DNA of 64,000 nucleotides, taken from positions 1 through 64,000 of the forward strand of contig NZ_JACJHR010000013.1 in assembly GCF_014174495.1 (NCBI RefSeq). The letters run 5' to 3'. This DNA is from Amycolatopsis echigonensis (GTDB taxonomy: Bacteria; Actinomycetota; Actinomycetes; Mycobacteriales; Pseudonocardiaceae). The notes under the pieces were generated by a model. That model worked only from the letters and a program-made list of their open reading frames with translations. It was not told the origin of the DNA and did no database searches. A program made the position numbers and the translations under genes. How positions within the stretch are numbered: position 1 is the stretch's first letter; each line of letters begins with the position of its first letter. Below are positions 23,960 to 31,734 of this stretch, piece after piece.

Positions 23960-24679
23960 GTGACGAAAGCGGACAGCGGGGACCGGGAGCGCAAGTCGGA
24001 CCGGACCCGGAGGAGAATCCTGGACGCGGCAGCGGACCTGTTGAGCCGCAAGGGTTTCGACGGCACCCGCGTCTCGGAGATCGCGGCGCTGGCGCAGCTG
24101 CGGGTGCCCGCGGTCTACTACTACTTCGACTCGCGGGAGGCGATCCTCGAGGAGGTCGTCAACATCGGCGACCGGATGGCGGTGGACAACGTCCGGGCCC
24201 GGCTGGCCGCGCTCCCGCCGGAGGCGACCGCGATGGACCGGATCTGCGCGGCCTACGCCGGCCATCTCGAGATGGTGCTGAAGGAATCGGCCTACACCGC
24301 GGCCGCGATGCGCACCCTCGGCCAGCTTCCCCCGGACATCCGGGCCCGGCAACTGGAGCACCAGCGCGAGACCGGCCAGTTGTGGCGCGACCTCATCCAG
24401 GCCGGCGTCGACGACGGGGAAATCGACCCCGGCCTCGACCCCCGGGCAGCACGGATGTTCCTGCTCGGCGCGGTCAACTGGGCCACCGAATGGTGGAACC
24501 CGGAGCGCGGCAGCCTGGACGACATCCTGGCGACGGCGCAACGGCTCATCCGCAACGCGCTGTCCGGCCCCGGCGCCGCGTCTCCCCCAGGCACTGCCGC
24601 TCAGGGGGCCGCCTCTCCCTCGGGCGCTGCCGCGCAGGGGGCCGCGCTGTCGCCGGTGTTCTCCCCGCCCCAGCTCTGA
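23960..24679 (+). CDS. TetR-family regulator with a repetitive C-terminal tail
   Basis: 239 aa from the GTG at 23960, which has GGAAGG 8 bases upstream; an earlier GTG at 23945 is possible. The TetR HTH is DRTRRRILDAAADLLSRKGF, followed by VSEIAALAQL and YYYFDSREAI. The C-terminal ligand domain ends near RLIRNALSG. After that comes a low-complexity Ala/Pro/Ser/Gly tail made of two 11-residue repeats (AASPPGTAAQG and AASPSGAAAQG). It is divergent from the NMO/AMACR/Hyu operon and most likely represses it, releasing on an acyl-CoA or acid effector. Confidence 0.85.
   Translation: MTKADSGDRERKSDRTRRRILDAAADLLSRKGFDGTRVSEIAALAQLRVPAVYYYFDSREAILEEVVNIGDRMAVDNVRARLAALPPEATAMDRICAAYAGHLEMVLKESAYTAAAMRTLGQLPPDIRARQLEHQRETGQLWRDLIQAGVDDGEIDPGLDPRAARMFLLGAVNWATEWWNPERGSLDDILATAQRLIRNALSGPGAASPPGTAAQGAASPSGAAAQGAALSPVFSPPQL
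24575..24640 (+). repeat. 33-bp tandem duplication in the TetR tail
   Basis: Two 33-base units encode AASPPGTAAQG and AASPSGAAAQG, with a third partial unit (AAL) following. The units differ at a few positions. The repeat extends the protein beyond the normal TetR end without changing frame. Confidence 0.7.
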
Positions 24680-24725
24680 GCGGGACCGCACTGCCTTTCC
24701 AGGCGGTCTGTTCGTGGCAGTTCCT

Positions 24726-24764
24726 CGTTGCTGTCCGGATGGGGACGCCATCCGGACAGCAACG
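24726..24764. terminator. Bidirectional stem-loop terminator
   Basis: GTTGCTGTCCGGATGG (24727-24742) pairs perfectly with CCATCCGGACAGCAAC (24748-24763) around GGACG, with one more C-G pair outside. It lies between the convergent TetR (stop 24679) and aldehyde dehydrogenase (stop 24778) genes. There is no clear U-run, as is common in actinomycetes. Confidence 0.75.
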
Positions 24765-24777
24765 GAGCAAGCGGACA

Positions 24778-26136
24778 CTATGCCCGGAAGATCGTCTTGT
24801 ACTCCAGGTACGCGTCCACGCTCTGCGGACCCAGCTCCCGGCCGATCCCGCTGTTCTTCACGCCTCCGAACGGCGTTTCGATCGGCAGGGTCGAGGTGTT
24901 CACCCCGACGCTGCCAGTCACGATCCGGCGGGCCACCTCGGTCGCCCGGTCCCGGTCGGGAGAGAAGACTCCCCCGCCGAGGCCGTATTCGGAGTCGTTC
25001 GCGATCGCGACCGCTTCGTCCACCGTCCGGTACGGCATCACGGTCAGCACCGGGCCGAAGATCTCCTCGCGGGCGATGCGCATGTCGTTCGTGACACCGC
25101 GGAAGATCGTCGGCGAGACGTAATACCCGCGGTCGAACGGGCGGCCGCCGCCGATCACCAGTTCGGCGCCCTCCGCTTTGCCGAGTTCGATGTACGACTC
25201 CACTCGTTCCCGTTGCGTCGCGTTCACCAGCGGGCCGAAGAACACCGTCGGATCGAGCGGATCGCCCTGCGGGATCCCGGACATCGTCGCCGCGAGCATG
25301 TCCACGACCTCGTCGTAGCGCGACTCCGGAGCCAGCACCCGGGTCAGCGCCCGGCAGGTCTGCCCGGTGTTCGGCGCGCAGGCCGAGAGCACCAGCGGAC
25401 GGAAGGCGTCGAGATCGACGTCGTCGAGCAGGATGCCCGCCGACTTGCCGCCCAGTTCCAGCGTGACGTGTTTCAGCTGTTTCGCGCACTCGGCGGCGAT
25501 CGCCTTGCCCGCCACGGTGGAGCCGGTGAACGCCACCTTGTGCACGCCGGGATGCGCCACCAGGGCCGCGCCGGTTTCGCGTCCGCCGGTCACGATGTTC
25601 ACGACGCCCTCGGGGATTCCCGCAGCGGCGACGATTTCCGCGAAGACGAACGCGTCCAGCGACGTCTCCGGAGCCGGTTTGATCACCGCGGTGCAACCGG
25701 CCGCCAGCGCTGGGCCGAGTTTCCAGGCGATGAGCGGCTGCGGACCGTTCCACGGGGTGATGGCCCCGACCACGCCGACCGGTTCGCGCAGCACGATCGC
25801 GTCGCCGCTTGCCGTCGTGACGTGTTCCTCGACCGAAAGCTTCTCCGCCAGTGAAGCGAAGTACCGGTAGCAGACCGGCACCTGGCTCTGCATCGCGCGG
25901 GTGATGCTGATCGGCGTGCCGTTCTGCCGCGTGACCAGCTCCGAGATCTCGTCGGAACGCTTCTCGAACTCGTCCGCGAGTGCGCGCAGGTAACCGGCGC
26001 GAGTGGCGGGCGACAGGGCCGACCACGAACCCAGAGCGGCGCTGGCGGCGGACACGGCGGTGTCGACGGTCGCCGCGTCGCTGTCCATAATGGACCCGAT
26101 CACTTCTTCCGTCGCCGGGTTGATCACGTCGATCAT
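24778..26136 (-). CDS. Aldehyde dehydrogenase
   Basis: 452 aa, slightly short but complete. General-base Glu in TLELGGKSAG and catalytic Cys in NTGQTCRALTR. Cofactor site AFTGSTVAGKAI, and C-terminal PFGGVKNSGIGRE. It would oxidise an aldehyde to the acid. ATG at 26136 overlaps the MmgE/PrpD stop by four bases, so the two are one translational unit. An MHS transporter is divergent upstream of the pair. The operon has few genes, so the aldehyde is probably generated by an enzyme outside it or by the lyase-like neighbour. Confidence 0.9.
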   Translation of the reverse strand: MIDVINPATEEVIGSIMDSDAATVDTAVSAASAALGSWSALSPATRAGYLRALADEFEKRSDEISELVTRQNGTPISITRAMQSQVPVCYRYFASLAEKLSVEEHVTTASGDAIVLREPVGVVGAITPWNGPQPLIAWKLGPALAAGCTAVIKPAPETSLDAFVFAEIVAAAGIPEGVVNIVTGGRETGAALVAHPGVHKVAFTGSTVAGKAIAAECAKQLKHVTLELGGKSAGILLDDVDLDAFRPLVLSACAPNTGQTCRALTRVLAPESRYDEVVDMLAATMSGIPQGDPLDPTVFFGPLVNATQRERVESYIELGKAEGAELVIGGGRPFDRGYYVSPTIFRGVTNDMRIAREEIFGPVLTVMPYRTVDEAVAIANDSEYGLGGGVFSPDRDRATEVARRIVTGSVGVNTSTLPIETPFGGVKNSGIGRELGPQSVDAYLEYKTIFRA

Positions 26137-27554
26137 GCCGCACCTCCGGGCTTGACCTGGTTCAGCAGCGCCGAGACGTCCTCGACGTTCCGCAGATCGA
26201 AGACCGATTGGACGATCGCGTCCGGATCTGCCACTACGCCCTCCACGTTGTGCCGGAACTTGGCGACGAGTTCGTCATCAGTCATGTACGTGGCCCGGTC
26301 GGGCGACGGGCTGCCTTTCGGGTAGGCACGCTCGCCGCGGTAGGTGGTGCCGCGAGCCTGGACCTCGACCAGCGAACGGCGGGCGGCCGGGTTGTTCTTC
26401 AGCGCCTCCGTGTAGTCCGGGTGCGCCTTGAACTCGGCCTTCTTCGTCAAGTCGAGGACCGACGGGTTCAGCACCGCTTCCGGGGTCTGCCAGTCCTTGC
26501 CCGGCGCGATCCGGTGCGCGGCGAGGGCGAGGCCGTGCGTCATGCTGAACTGCGCGTCGCGCGGGTTGCGGATGGTTTCGTTCACCCACACCGGCTGCTG
26601 CACGAAGCTCTCGCCGTACGCGGTGATCGCGTCGATCTCGTCGGGGCGGAGGTCGTTCGTTTCGACGATCTCGGTCAGCGCGTCGAACAGCGCGTGCATG
26701 ACCCGGCAGTGCGGGTACGGCTTGAACGACTGGAACGGCGTGAACGTCCATTGGCTGCCGAGGTCCGCGGTGATCGGCGCCGGTTCCCAGCGGGAGGTGC
26801 CGATGAAGCGCGGGAAGCCGTACTCGCGGTCGTCGAGCATCTGCCGGTCGCCGGTGTGCCCGCGTTCGGCGAGGTTGGCGGCGGTGACCGCGGACAGTGC
26901 CATCCCGCCGGCCAGCTGGTATTTGATCGTGGTGGCCGGGGCGTGCATCATCCACGCGCGCTGCGTGTTGGTCGGTACGGTCGAGCCCATGATGCCGAGC
27001 GCGTCGGCCAGAGTTTCGCTGTCGAAGCCCTTCACCACGCCGACCGCCGCCGCGGCACCGAAAAGCGTGCTGCTGTACCCGATGATGTCGGGGATGGTGA
27101 CGACGCCGTCCTTGATGTCGCGCAGGTAGTCAGTCGCTTTCCCGATCCGGTACGACATCTCGTGCGCCACCGCGATCGCCTCGAGCAGCTTCGCACCGGA
27201 CACCCGCAACGATTCCGCGGTGGCCAGCGCACCGGGAAGCACATACGGCGTGACATGGCCGGGCGGCAGAACCGCGTCCTGGTCGAGCGCGTTGATCAGT
27301 TCGGCATTGGCGAACGCCGCGGCGGGAACCGAAGTCTTCGTGCCGGTGCCGAGGATCGACGCCGGTCCGGTCGAGCCGCCGAGGTACCGCGCGTAGTCGA
27401 CCCCGCGCTGCGCGCCTTCGTCGTCCAGCGACGCGACCGCGCAGCCCAGCGAGTCGAGCAGGATGCGCTGGGATTCGCGGACGACGTCGTCGGGGAATCC
27501 CCGGGCGTCGGCACCCGCGGCGAACGCCGCGAGCTGCTCGATGATCGTTGCCAT
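26133..27554 (-). CDS. MmgE/PrpD-family protein
   Basis: 473 aa, the size of 2-methylcitrate dehydratase relatives. Family features are LLDSLGCAVASLDDEGA near the N-terminus, NAELINALDQDAVLPPGHV, and the Cys/His segment FKPYPHCRVMHALFDAL. The family includes PrpD, cis-aconitate decarboxylase and itaconate-related genes, so a dehydratase or decarboxylase acting on a tricarboxylate-like acid is possible but not proven. ATG at 27554 has GAGGAG upstream; an in-frame extension to 27659 is not supported. It is the first gene of a two-gene operon, with promoter motif AAACATAATAT at 27654-27664. Confidence 0.82.
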   Translation of the reverse strand: MATIIEQLAAFAAGADARGFPDDVVRESQRILLDSLGCAVASLDDEGAQRGVDYARYLGGSTGPASILGTGTKTSVPAAAFANAELINALDQDAVLPPGHVTPYVLPGALATAESLRVSGAKLLEAIAVAHEMSYRIGKATDYLRDIKDGVVTIPDIIGYSSTLFGAAAAVGVVKGFDSETLADALGIMGSTVPTNTQRAWMMHAPATTIKYQLAGGMALSAVTAANLAERGHTGDRQMLDDREYGFPRFIGTSRWEPAPITADLGSQWTFTPFQSFKPYPHCRVMHALFDALTEIVETNDLRPDEIDAITAYGESFVQQPVWVNETIRNPRDAQFSMTHGLALAAHRIAPGKDWQTPEAVLNPSVLDLTKKAEFKAHPDYTEALKNNPAARRSLVEVQARGTTYRGERAYPKGSPSPDRATYMTDDELVAKFRHNVEGVVADPDAIVQSVFDLRNVEDVSALLNQVKPGGAA

Positions 27555-27653
27555 GCCTGCTCCTCGTTGATGTCGGCTGGGCCCATCGGGCGGGCGGCGC
27601 GCGAGTCCCGGCGGGAGCGGCTCACGGCCGTCGCTCGCCCGGAACTGTAGAAA

Positions 27654-27664
27654 AAACATAATAT
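27654..27664 (-). promoter_or_regulatory. AAACATAATAT motif upstream of MmgE/PrpD
   Basis: The same 11-mer occurs inside the palindrome at 30631-30651 in front of the AcoR-like regulator. Read on the minus strand it is ATATTATGTTT, about 100 bases before the MmgE/PrpD start. It may be a half-site of that regulator or a promoter core. Confidence 0.45.
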
Positions 27665-27735
27665 CAAACCGACACCTGTGGTCAAGGCCGCCGAAGCTCC
27701 GACCGGCTGAGCTGCGGCGACACCCTTGACGGATC

Positions 27736-27753
27736 GCATTTTGTACATAATGC
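27736..27753. promoter_or_regulatory. Palindromic operator upstream of the MHS transporter
   Basis: GCATTTTGTACATAATGC is an 18-bp inverted repeat with 8 of 9 pairs matching. It ends 37 bases before the transporter ATG and includes a CATAAT that could be a -10 element. A repressor bound here would block the transporter promoter. Confidence 0.55.
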
Positions 27754-27790
27754 TTCGCATCCCTCCCCTTCCCTGACGAAAGAGGTGCCC

Positions 27791-29101
27791 ATGGCGGACA
27801 CCGGGGCGACAGCCGTGTCCATGCGCCGGATCGCGATCGCGAGCGGGACCGGCACGGTGATCGAGTATTACGATTTCTTCATCTTCGCGACGGCCGCGGC
27901 GCTCGTGTTCCCGAAGGCGTTCTTCCCCGCGCTGGGCCCGGCGGCCGGCACGGTGGCCTCGTTCGCGACCCTGGGAGTGGCATTCGTGGCCCGGCCGCTC
28001 GGGTCGATCCTTTTCGGACACTTCGGCGACCGGCTCGGCCGCAAGCGCACCCTCGTGATGACCCTGCTGATCATGGGTCTCTCGACGGCGCTGGTCGGGC
28101 TCGTCCCGACGGCGGGGCACATCGGCGTCGCCGCGCCGATCCTGGTGATCGTCCTGCGCGTCCTGCAGGGACTCGCACTCGGCGGCGAGTGGACCGGTGC
28201 GACGTTGCTGGCGGCGGAGAACGCGCCCAAGGCGCGCCGCGGGTTCTGGTCGATGTTCGGCTCGCTCGGCGGGTCGATCGGGTACGTGCTGGCCAGCGCC
28301 ACCTACCTGCTCATCAACGCGACGATGTCCGAGCAGGCGTTCCTGTCCTACGGCTGGCGGATCCCCTTCATCGCCAGCTTCGTGCTCGTCGGCGTCGGCC
28401 TGTTCGTCCGGGTGAAGGTCGACGAAACCCCGGCGTTCGAAGGCGAAATCGCCCGCGGCGGCGCGGCGCGGGCCCCGTTCGCCGAGGCGCTGCGGCAGCA
28501 GCCGCGCGAGGTGACGTTCGCCTCCGGCCTGCTCGTGATGGTGTTCGCGTTCTACTACCTCGCGGTCAGCTATCTGATCAATTACGGAACGACGGTGCTC
28601 AAGCTGAGCCGCCCGACGGTCCTGACGATCGGCATCCTGGCCGGCGCGGTGTTCGGGGTCGCGATCGTGCTGGGCGCGGCGGTTTCCGACCGGATCGGCC
28701 GTCGCAAGGTGATCATCGCGGGCAACGCGGTCGCGATCGGCTGGGCGCTCGCGCTGTTCCCGATCCTGGACTCCGCCTCGGCGCTGACCTTCGCGATCGG
28801 TTCCTGCGTGACGACCTTCATCGCCGGATTCGCCTACGGCCCGGTGGGCGCGTTCATGCCGGAACTGTTCCGCACCCGGTACCGCTACAGCGCGACGGGC
28901 TTCTCGTACAACGTGGCCGGGGTCCTGGGCGGCGCGGTGCCGCCGGTCGTCGCGGCGGCGATCACGGCGGCGTACGGGCAGTTCGCGCTCGGGGCGTTCC
29001 TCGCGATCCTGAGCGTGATCGGACTGGTCTGCGCACTCGCGTTGCGGGAGCGGCGGCAGGTGGACCTCGCCGAGCCGGCCCCTCAGGTCACGACGAGCTG
29101 A
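27791..29101 (+). CDS. MHS-type MFS transporter
   Basis: 436 aa with about 12 hydrophobic segments. Family motifs are VIEYYDFFIFATAAALVF in helix 1, GHFGDRLGRKRTLV in the loop between helices 2 and 3, and RVLQGLALGGEWTGA in helix 4. Metabolite:H+ symporters import carboxylates, aromatic acids or osmolytes across the membrane. ATG at 27791 with AGAGG 8 bases upstream (a GTG six bases earlier is less likely). It is divergent from the MmgE/PrpD operon and next to the AcoR-like regulator gene. It probably takes up that operon's substrate. Confidence 0.9.
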   Translation: MADTGATAVSMRRIAIASGTGTVIEYYDFFIFATAAALVFPKAFFPALGPAAGTVASFATLGVAFVARPLGSILFGHFGDRLGRKRTLVMTLLIMGLSTALVGLVPTAGHIGVAAPILVIVLRVLQGLALGGEWTGATLLAAENAPKARRGFWSMFGSLGGSIGYVLASATYLLINATMSEQAFLSYGWRIPFIASFVLVGVGLFVRVKVDETPAFEGEIARGGAARAPFAEALRQQPREVTFASGLLVMVFAFYYLAVSYLINYGTTVLKLSRPTVLTIGILAGAVFGVAIVLGAAVSDRIGRRKVIIAGNAVAIGWALALFPILDSASALTFAIGSCVTTFIAGFAYGPVGAFMPELFRTRYRYSATGFSYNVAGVLGGAVPPVVAAAITAAYGQFALGAFLAILSVIGLVCALALRERRQVDLAEPAPQVTTS

Positions 29102-29107
29102 ACCGCC

Positions 29108-29145
29108 GCTGATGCGCCCTGCCGAACCTGGCGGGGCGCATCAGC
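29108..29145. terminator. Stem-loop between convergent transporter and regulator genes
   Basis: GCTGATGCGCCC (29108-29119) pairs with GGGCGCATCAGC (29134-29145). It starts seven bases after the transporter stop and covers the stop codon of the minus-strand regulator, so it can terminate both transcripts. Confidence 0.7.
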
Positions 29146-30598
29146 GTATCCGCAGTGCTTTGATCCGGTTGTACAGCGTCGACCGGCTGATCCCCAATGC
29201 CTTCGCCGCCGCCAGCTTGTTGCCGCCCGCGGCCTCGATCGCCGACAGGATCACTTCCCGTTCGGCCCGGTCGAAAGGCGAGTCGAGCGCCGCTCCGCCG
29301 CGGCACGAAGGCGGGAGGTCTGCCGGGACGACGTCGCCGGCCGAACGCAGCTCCGCCGCCGAGCGCACGACCCGGCGCAGTTCGGCGAGATTGCCCGGCC
29401 ACGGCTGGGCCGCCAGCAACCGCAAGGACTCCGGCGTGAACCTGGCGCGGCTTTCCTCGGCCAGCATGCGTTGTGCCAGCCGCGGAATCTCGTGGCGACG
29501 GACGCGCAACGGCACCAAGTCCCGGCGGTCGCCGCAGCTTGCCGCGATCGGTGCGTGGACGCTCGCGAGGTGCTCTCCCGGAGTGGACGTCAGCGCCAGG
29601 CGGCGTCGCGAAGTCCGGGTCCGCACTGCCACCAAGGCGGCCAGCGGCTCGGACAGCAGCTGGATGTTCTCGACGACCACCGGCGGGCCGTCGCCGTCCA
29701 GCAGACCGCTGGCCTGCGCCGCCCAGTCGTCCGCGCCCACCCGGACGATCTCGACCGCGTCCAGCACAGCCGCGGCAGGCCCGGTTGCCTGACGCGCCAT
29801 GGTCGTCCGGCCCGTGCCCGGCTCGCCCACGATCAGCAACGGCCACCGCACCGGTGCCGCGACGCGGGGGCGGTCGTCCGTTTCGAGCGCGAGCTCGACG
29901 ACCGTTCCTTCCGTGCCCTCGACTGCCGCCCAGCTGAGCCGCACCGCGTGCCCCGACGCCAACGTGAGCCGCGCGTCCTCGCCGCCGTCTTCGAGACACG
30001 CCTGGACCGCGGCGTGGTCGGACGGATCGAGCAGATCAAGCGCGGGCTGGGTGGCCAGCACGAGTCCGTGCCCGACGACCAGCACCCGGCGATCCCGGCG
30101 GCGCGCCGCGGCTTGGAACGCGGCGAGCAGCCGTCGCTGTGCCTCGGAAGCGTCGGCCTGCAGCCGGTTTTCGATTTCCGCGACCAGATGGCGCACCAGC
30201 GGCGGGGCCAGCCGGTCGTCCCGGTTCACCGGCACGGCGAAGTCGAGCACACCCGCGACGCGGCGGGTGCCGGGATGAACGATCGGATGCCCGAAGCAGG
30301 TGAACCCGTGGAACGCGGGCATCGCGTGCTCGGGGCCGCGCAACAGCAGACTCCGGCGGGTCTCCAGCGGCGTGCCGATCGCGTTGGTGCCGACGTCGTC
30401 CTCCCCGAGCCGCACGCCCGGCACAACCCCGAGCCCGGTGACCTCCCGGCCGAACGAGCGCTCGCCGTACCGGATGTCGACGACGCGCGCGCGGCTGTCC
30501 GCGAGCAGCATCGCGACCGGATTGCCGCGGAGATCCGCCTGCACCCGGTCGAGGACCGGACCCGCCGCGCGCGCCAGGGCGCCGGCCGGCCCGGTCAT
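29141..30598 (-). CDS. AcoR-like regulator (GAF, degenerate AAA+, Fis-type HTH)
   Basis: 485 aa. A GAF-like sensor covers about residues 25-150 and has VGTNAIGTPLE, the hallmark of AcoR-type activators. A central ATPase-like region has a Walker A in which Lys is Arg (GEPGTGRTT, 258-266), and VVVENIQLL at the Walker B site. I see no sigma54-contacting GAFTGA loop. The C-terminal Fis-like HTH is NKLAAAKALGISRSTLYNRIKAL. Actinomycetes lack sigma54, and proteins of this shape act as ordinary activators. ATG at 30598 overlaps the stop of a 12-residue upstream ORF. It probably controls the MmgE/PrpD operon, its own gene, or the SDR/EthD operon next door. Confidence 0.82.
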   Translation of the reverse strand: MTGPAGALARAAGPVLDRVQADLRGNPVAMLLADSRARVVDIRYGERSFGREVTGLGVVPGVRLGEDDVGTNAIGTPLETRRSLLLRGPEHAMPAFHGFTCFGHPIVHPGTRRVAGVLDFAVPVNRDDRLAPPLVRHLVAEIENRLQADASEAQRRLLAAFQAAARRRDRRVLVVGHGLVLATQPALDLLDPSDHAAVQACLEDGGEDARLTLASGHAVRLSWAAVEGTEGTVVELALETDDRPRVAAPVRWPLLIVGEPGTGRTTMARQATGPAAAVLDAVEIVRVGADDWAAQASGLLDGDGPPVVVENIQLLSEPLAALVAVRTRTSRRRLALTSTPGEHLASVHAPIAASCGDRRDLVPLRVRRHEIPRLAQRMLAEESRARFTPESLRLLAAQPWPGNLAELRRVVRSAAELRSAGDVVPADLPPSCRGGAALDSPFDRAEREVILSAIEAAGGNKLAAAKALGISRSTLYNRIKALRIR

Positions 30599-30633
30599 CG
30601 GACGGCCGGTGCCAGCAGTGGCAGCTCAGTCAT
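30595..30633 (-). CDS. Putative 12-residue leader ORF before the AcoR-like regulator
   Basis: MTELPLLAPAVR from the ATG at 30633; its TGA overlaps the regulator ATG (ATGA). No ribosome-binding site precedes it, and its ATG falls inside the palindrome, so it might be read from a leaderless transcript. The regulator itself has no good ribosome-binding site, which would fit coupling. Confidence 0.35.
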   Translation of the reverse strand: MTELPLLAPAVR

Positions 30634-30651
30634 GAAACATAATATTTCATG
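30631..30651. promoter_or_regulatory. Palindrome CATGAAA-N7-TTTCATG
   Basis: A perfect 7-bp inverted repeat with the centre CATAATA, in the promoter of the AcoR-like regulator. It contains AAACATAATAT, shared with 27654-27664. It is a candidate autoregulatory operator. Confidence 0.6.
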
Positions 30652-30684
30652 TGCATGTCCAGCTGGTCAACGACAACGGGCGGC

Positions 30685-30917
30685 TCAGTACAAGGTGTAG
30701 CCGCCGTCGACGGGGACAGCCACATCGCCGCCTGCGCCTGCTCGAACCGGTTGGCAGCCGTCGCGCAGCGCGACCGTCTTCTCGTACTCGGGATTGAGCT
30801 TCAGGTACTCCAGGTACATCGGCGGTCGCGCGGTGGACGGTCGGCCAGCTTCTTGCCGTTGTTCGGCACGCCCGCGCGGTTGAATGCGCCGTCCGAAGGT
30901 GTCCAACTCCCTGGACC
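30685..30917 (-). pseudogene. Remnants of at least two genes
   Basis: No intact gene fits here. One frame ends in GDVAVPVDGGYTLY followed by a stop, which is the C-terminal signature of an SDR without its body. Just upstream, MYLEYLKLNPEYEKTVAL and, in another frame, GAFNRAGVPNNGKKLADR look like protein-coding scraps whose family I do not recognise. The frame change and the abrupt join suggest a deletion-scarred region between the regulator and the intact SDR at 30918-31721. Confidence 0.45.
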
Positions 30918-31721
30918 TCAACCGTCGAAGACCACCGTCGAAGCGTCCACCGCGGCACCGCCACCGTCGGCCACCAGCACGTGGCCGGTGACCATCGACG
31001 CGTCTCCGGAAGCGAGGAAAGCGCAGCAGGCCGCGATTTCCTCCGGCTCCGCGACCCGGCGCAGCGGAACGTGCGCCGCGCTCAGTGCGTACGCCTCCTC
31101 CAGGCTGATGCCTTCGCGCTCGGCGAGGTAGCCCATGCTCCCTGCCGCGAGGGCGGTCCGGACAAAGCCCGGGCAGACCGCGTTCACGCGCACGCCCTTC
31201 GGTCCGTAATCCCGGGCGAGCCAGCGCGTGAGGCCGATGATCGCCGCCTTGGCCGCGGTGTACCCGGCGGCTCCGGGCGGACCGGCGATCAGGCCCGCCG
31301 TCGAGGCGAACAGGACCAGGGAGCCCGCGCTGGCCGCCAGGTGCGGGAGCACTTCTCCGGCCAGGTAGAACGATCCGTGCAGGTTCACATCGAGCGCGCG
31401 GTGGTACGAGTCGACGTGCTTCGGGCTCGCTCCCCCGCCGATCGCCGCGCCCTGCGTCGCGATCACCGTGTCCAGGCCGCCCAGCTCCTCGACCGCTCGC
31501 GCGACCAGTGCGTGGACGGCTTCGCGGTTTGTGCCGTCGGCCGGGATGGCGATCGCGCCCGTGTCGCACGCGACCTTCTCCAGGCGCTCTTCGTTGATAT
31601 CGGTGACGACGAGCTTCGCGCCGTCGTCCGCCAGCCGTCGCGCGGTCGCGGAGCCGACGCCGCCCGCGGCACCGGTGATCAGCGCGAGCTCGGGCTTGGC
31701 GCGTCGGGGTGGATAGGCCAT
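30918..31721 (-). CDS. Short-chain dehydrogenase/reductase
   Basis: 267 aa. Cofactor motif TGAAGGVGSA near residue 16, with Asp in VVTDINEER favouring NAD. The catalytic Ser is in FASTAGL, with Tyr and Lys in YTAAKAA. The C-terminus has GHVLVADGGGAAVDA. The catalytic set is complete, unlike the SDR at 290-1081. ATG at 31721, 13 bases after the EthD-like gene. It is the last intact gene of the 30918-38344 minus-strand set and may reduce or oxidise a product of the carboxylase/ligase pair. Confidence 0.87.
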   Translation of the reverse strand: MAYPPRRAKPELALITGAAGGVGSATARRLADDGAKLVVTDINEERLEKVACDTGAIAIPADGTNREAVHALVARAVEELGGLDTVIATQGAAIGGGASPKHVDSYHRALDVNLHGSFYLAGEVLPHLAASAGSLVLFASTAGLIAGPPGAAGYTAAKAAIIGLTRWLARDYGPKGVRVNAVCPGFVRTALAAGSMGYLAEREGISLEEAYALSAAHVPLRRVAEPEEIAACCAFLASGDASMVTGHVLVADGGGAAVDASTVVFDG

Positions 31722-31734
31722 GGGAAGCTCCCAG

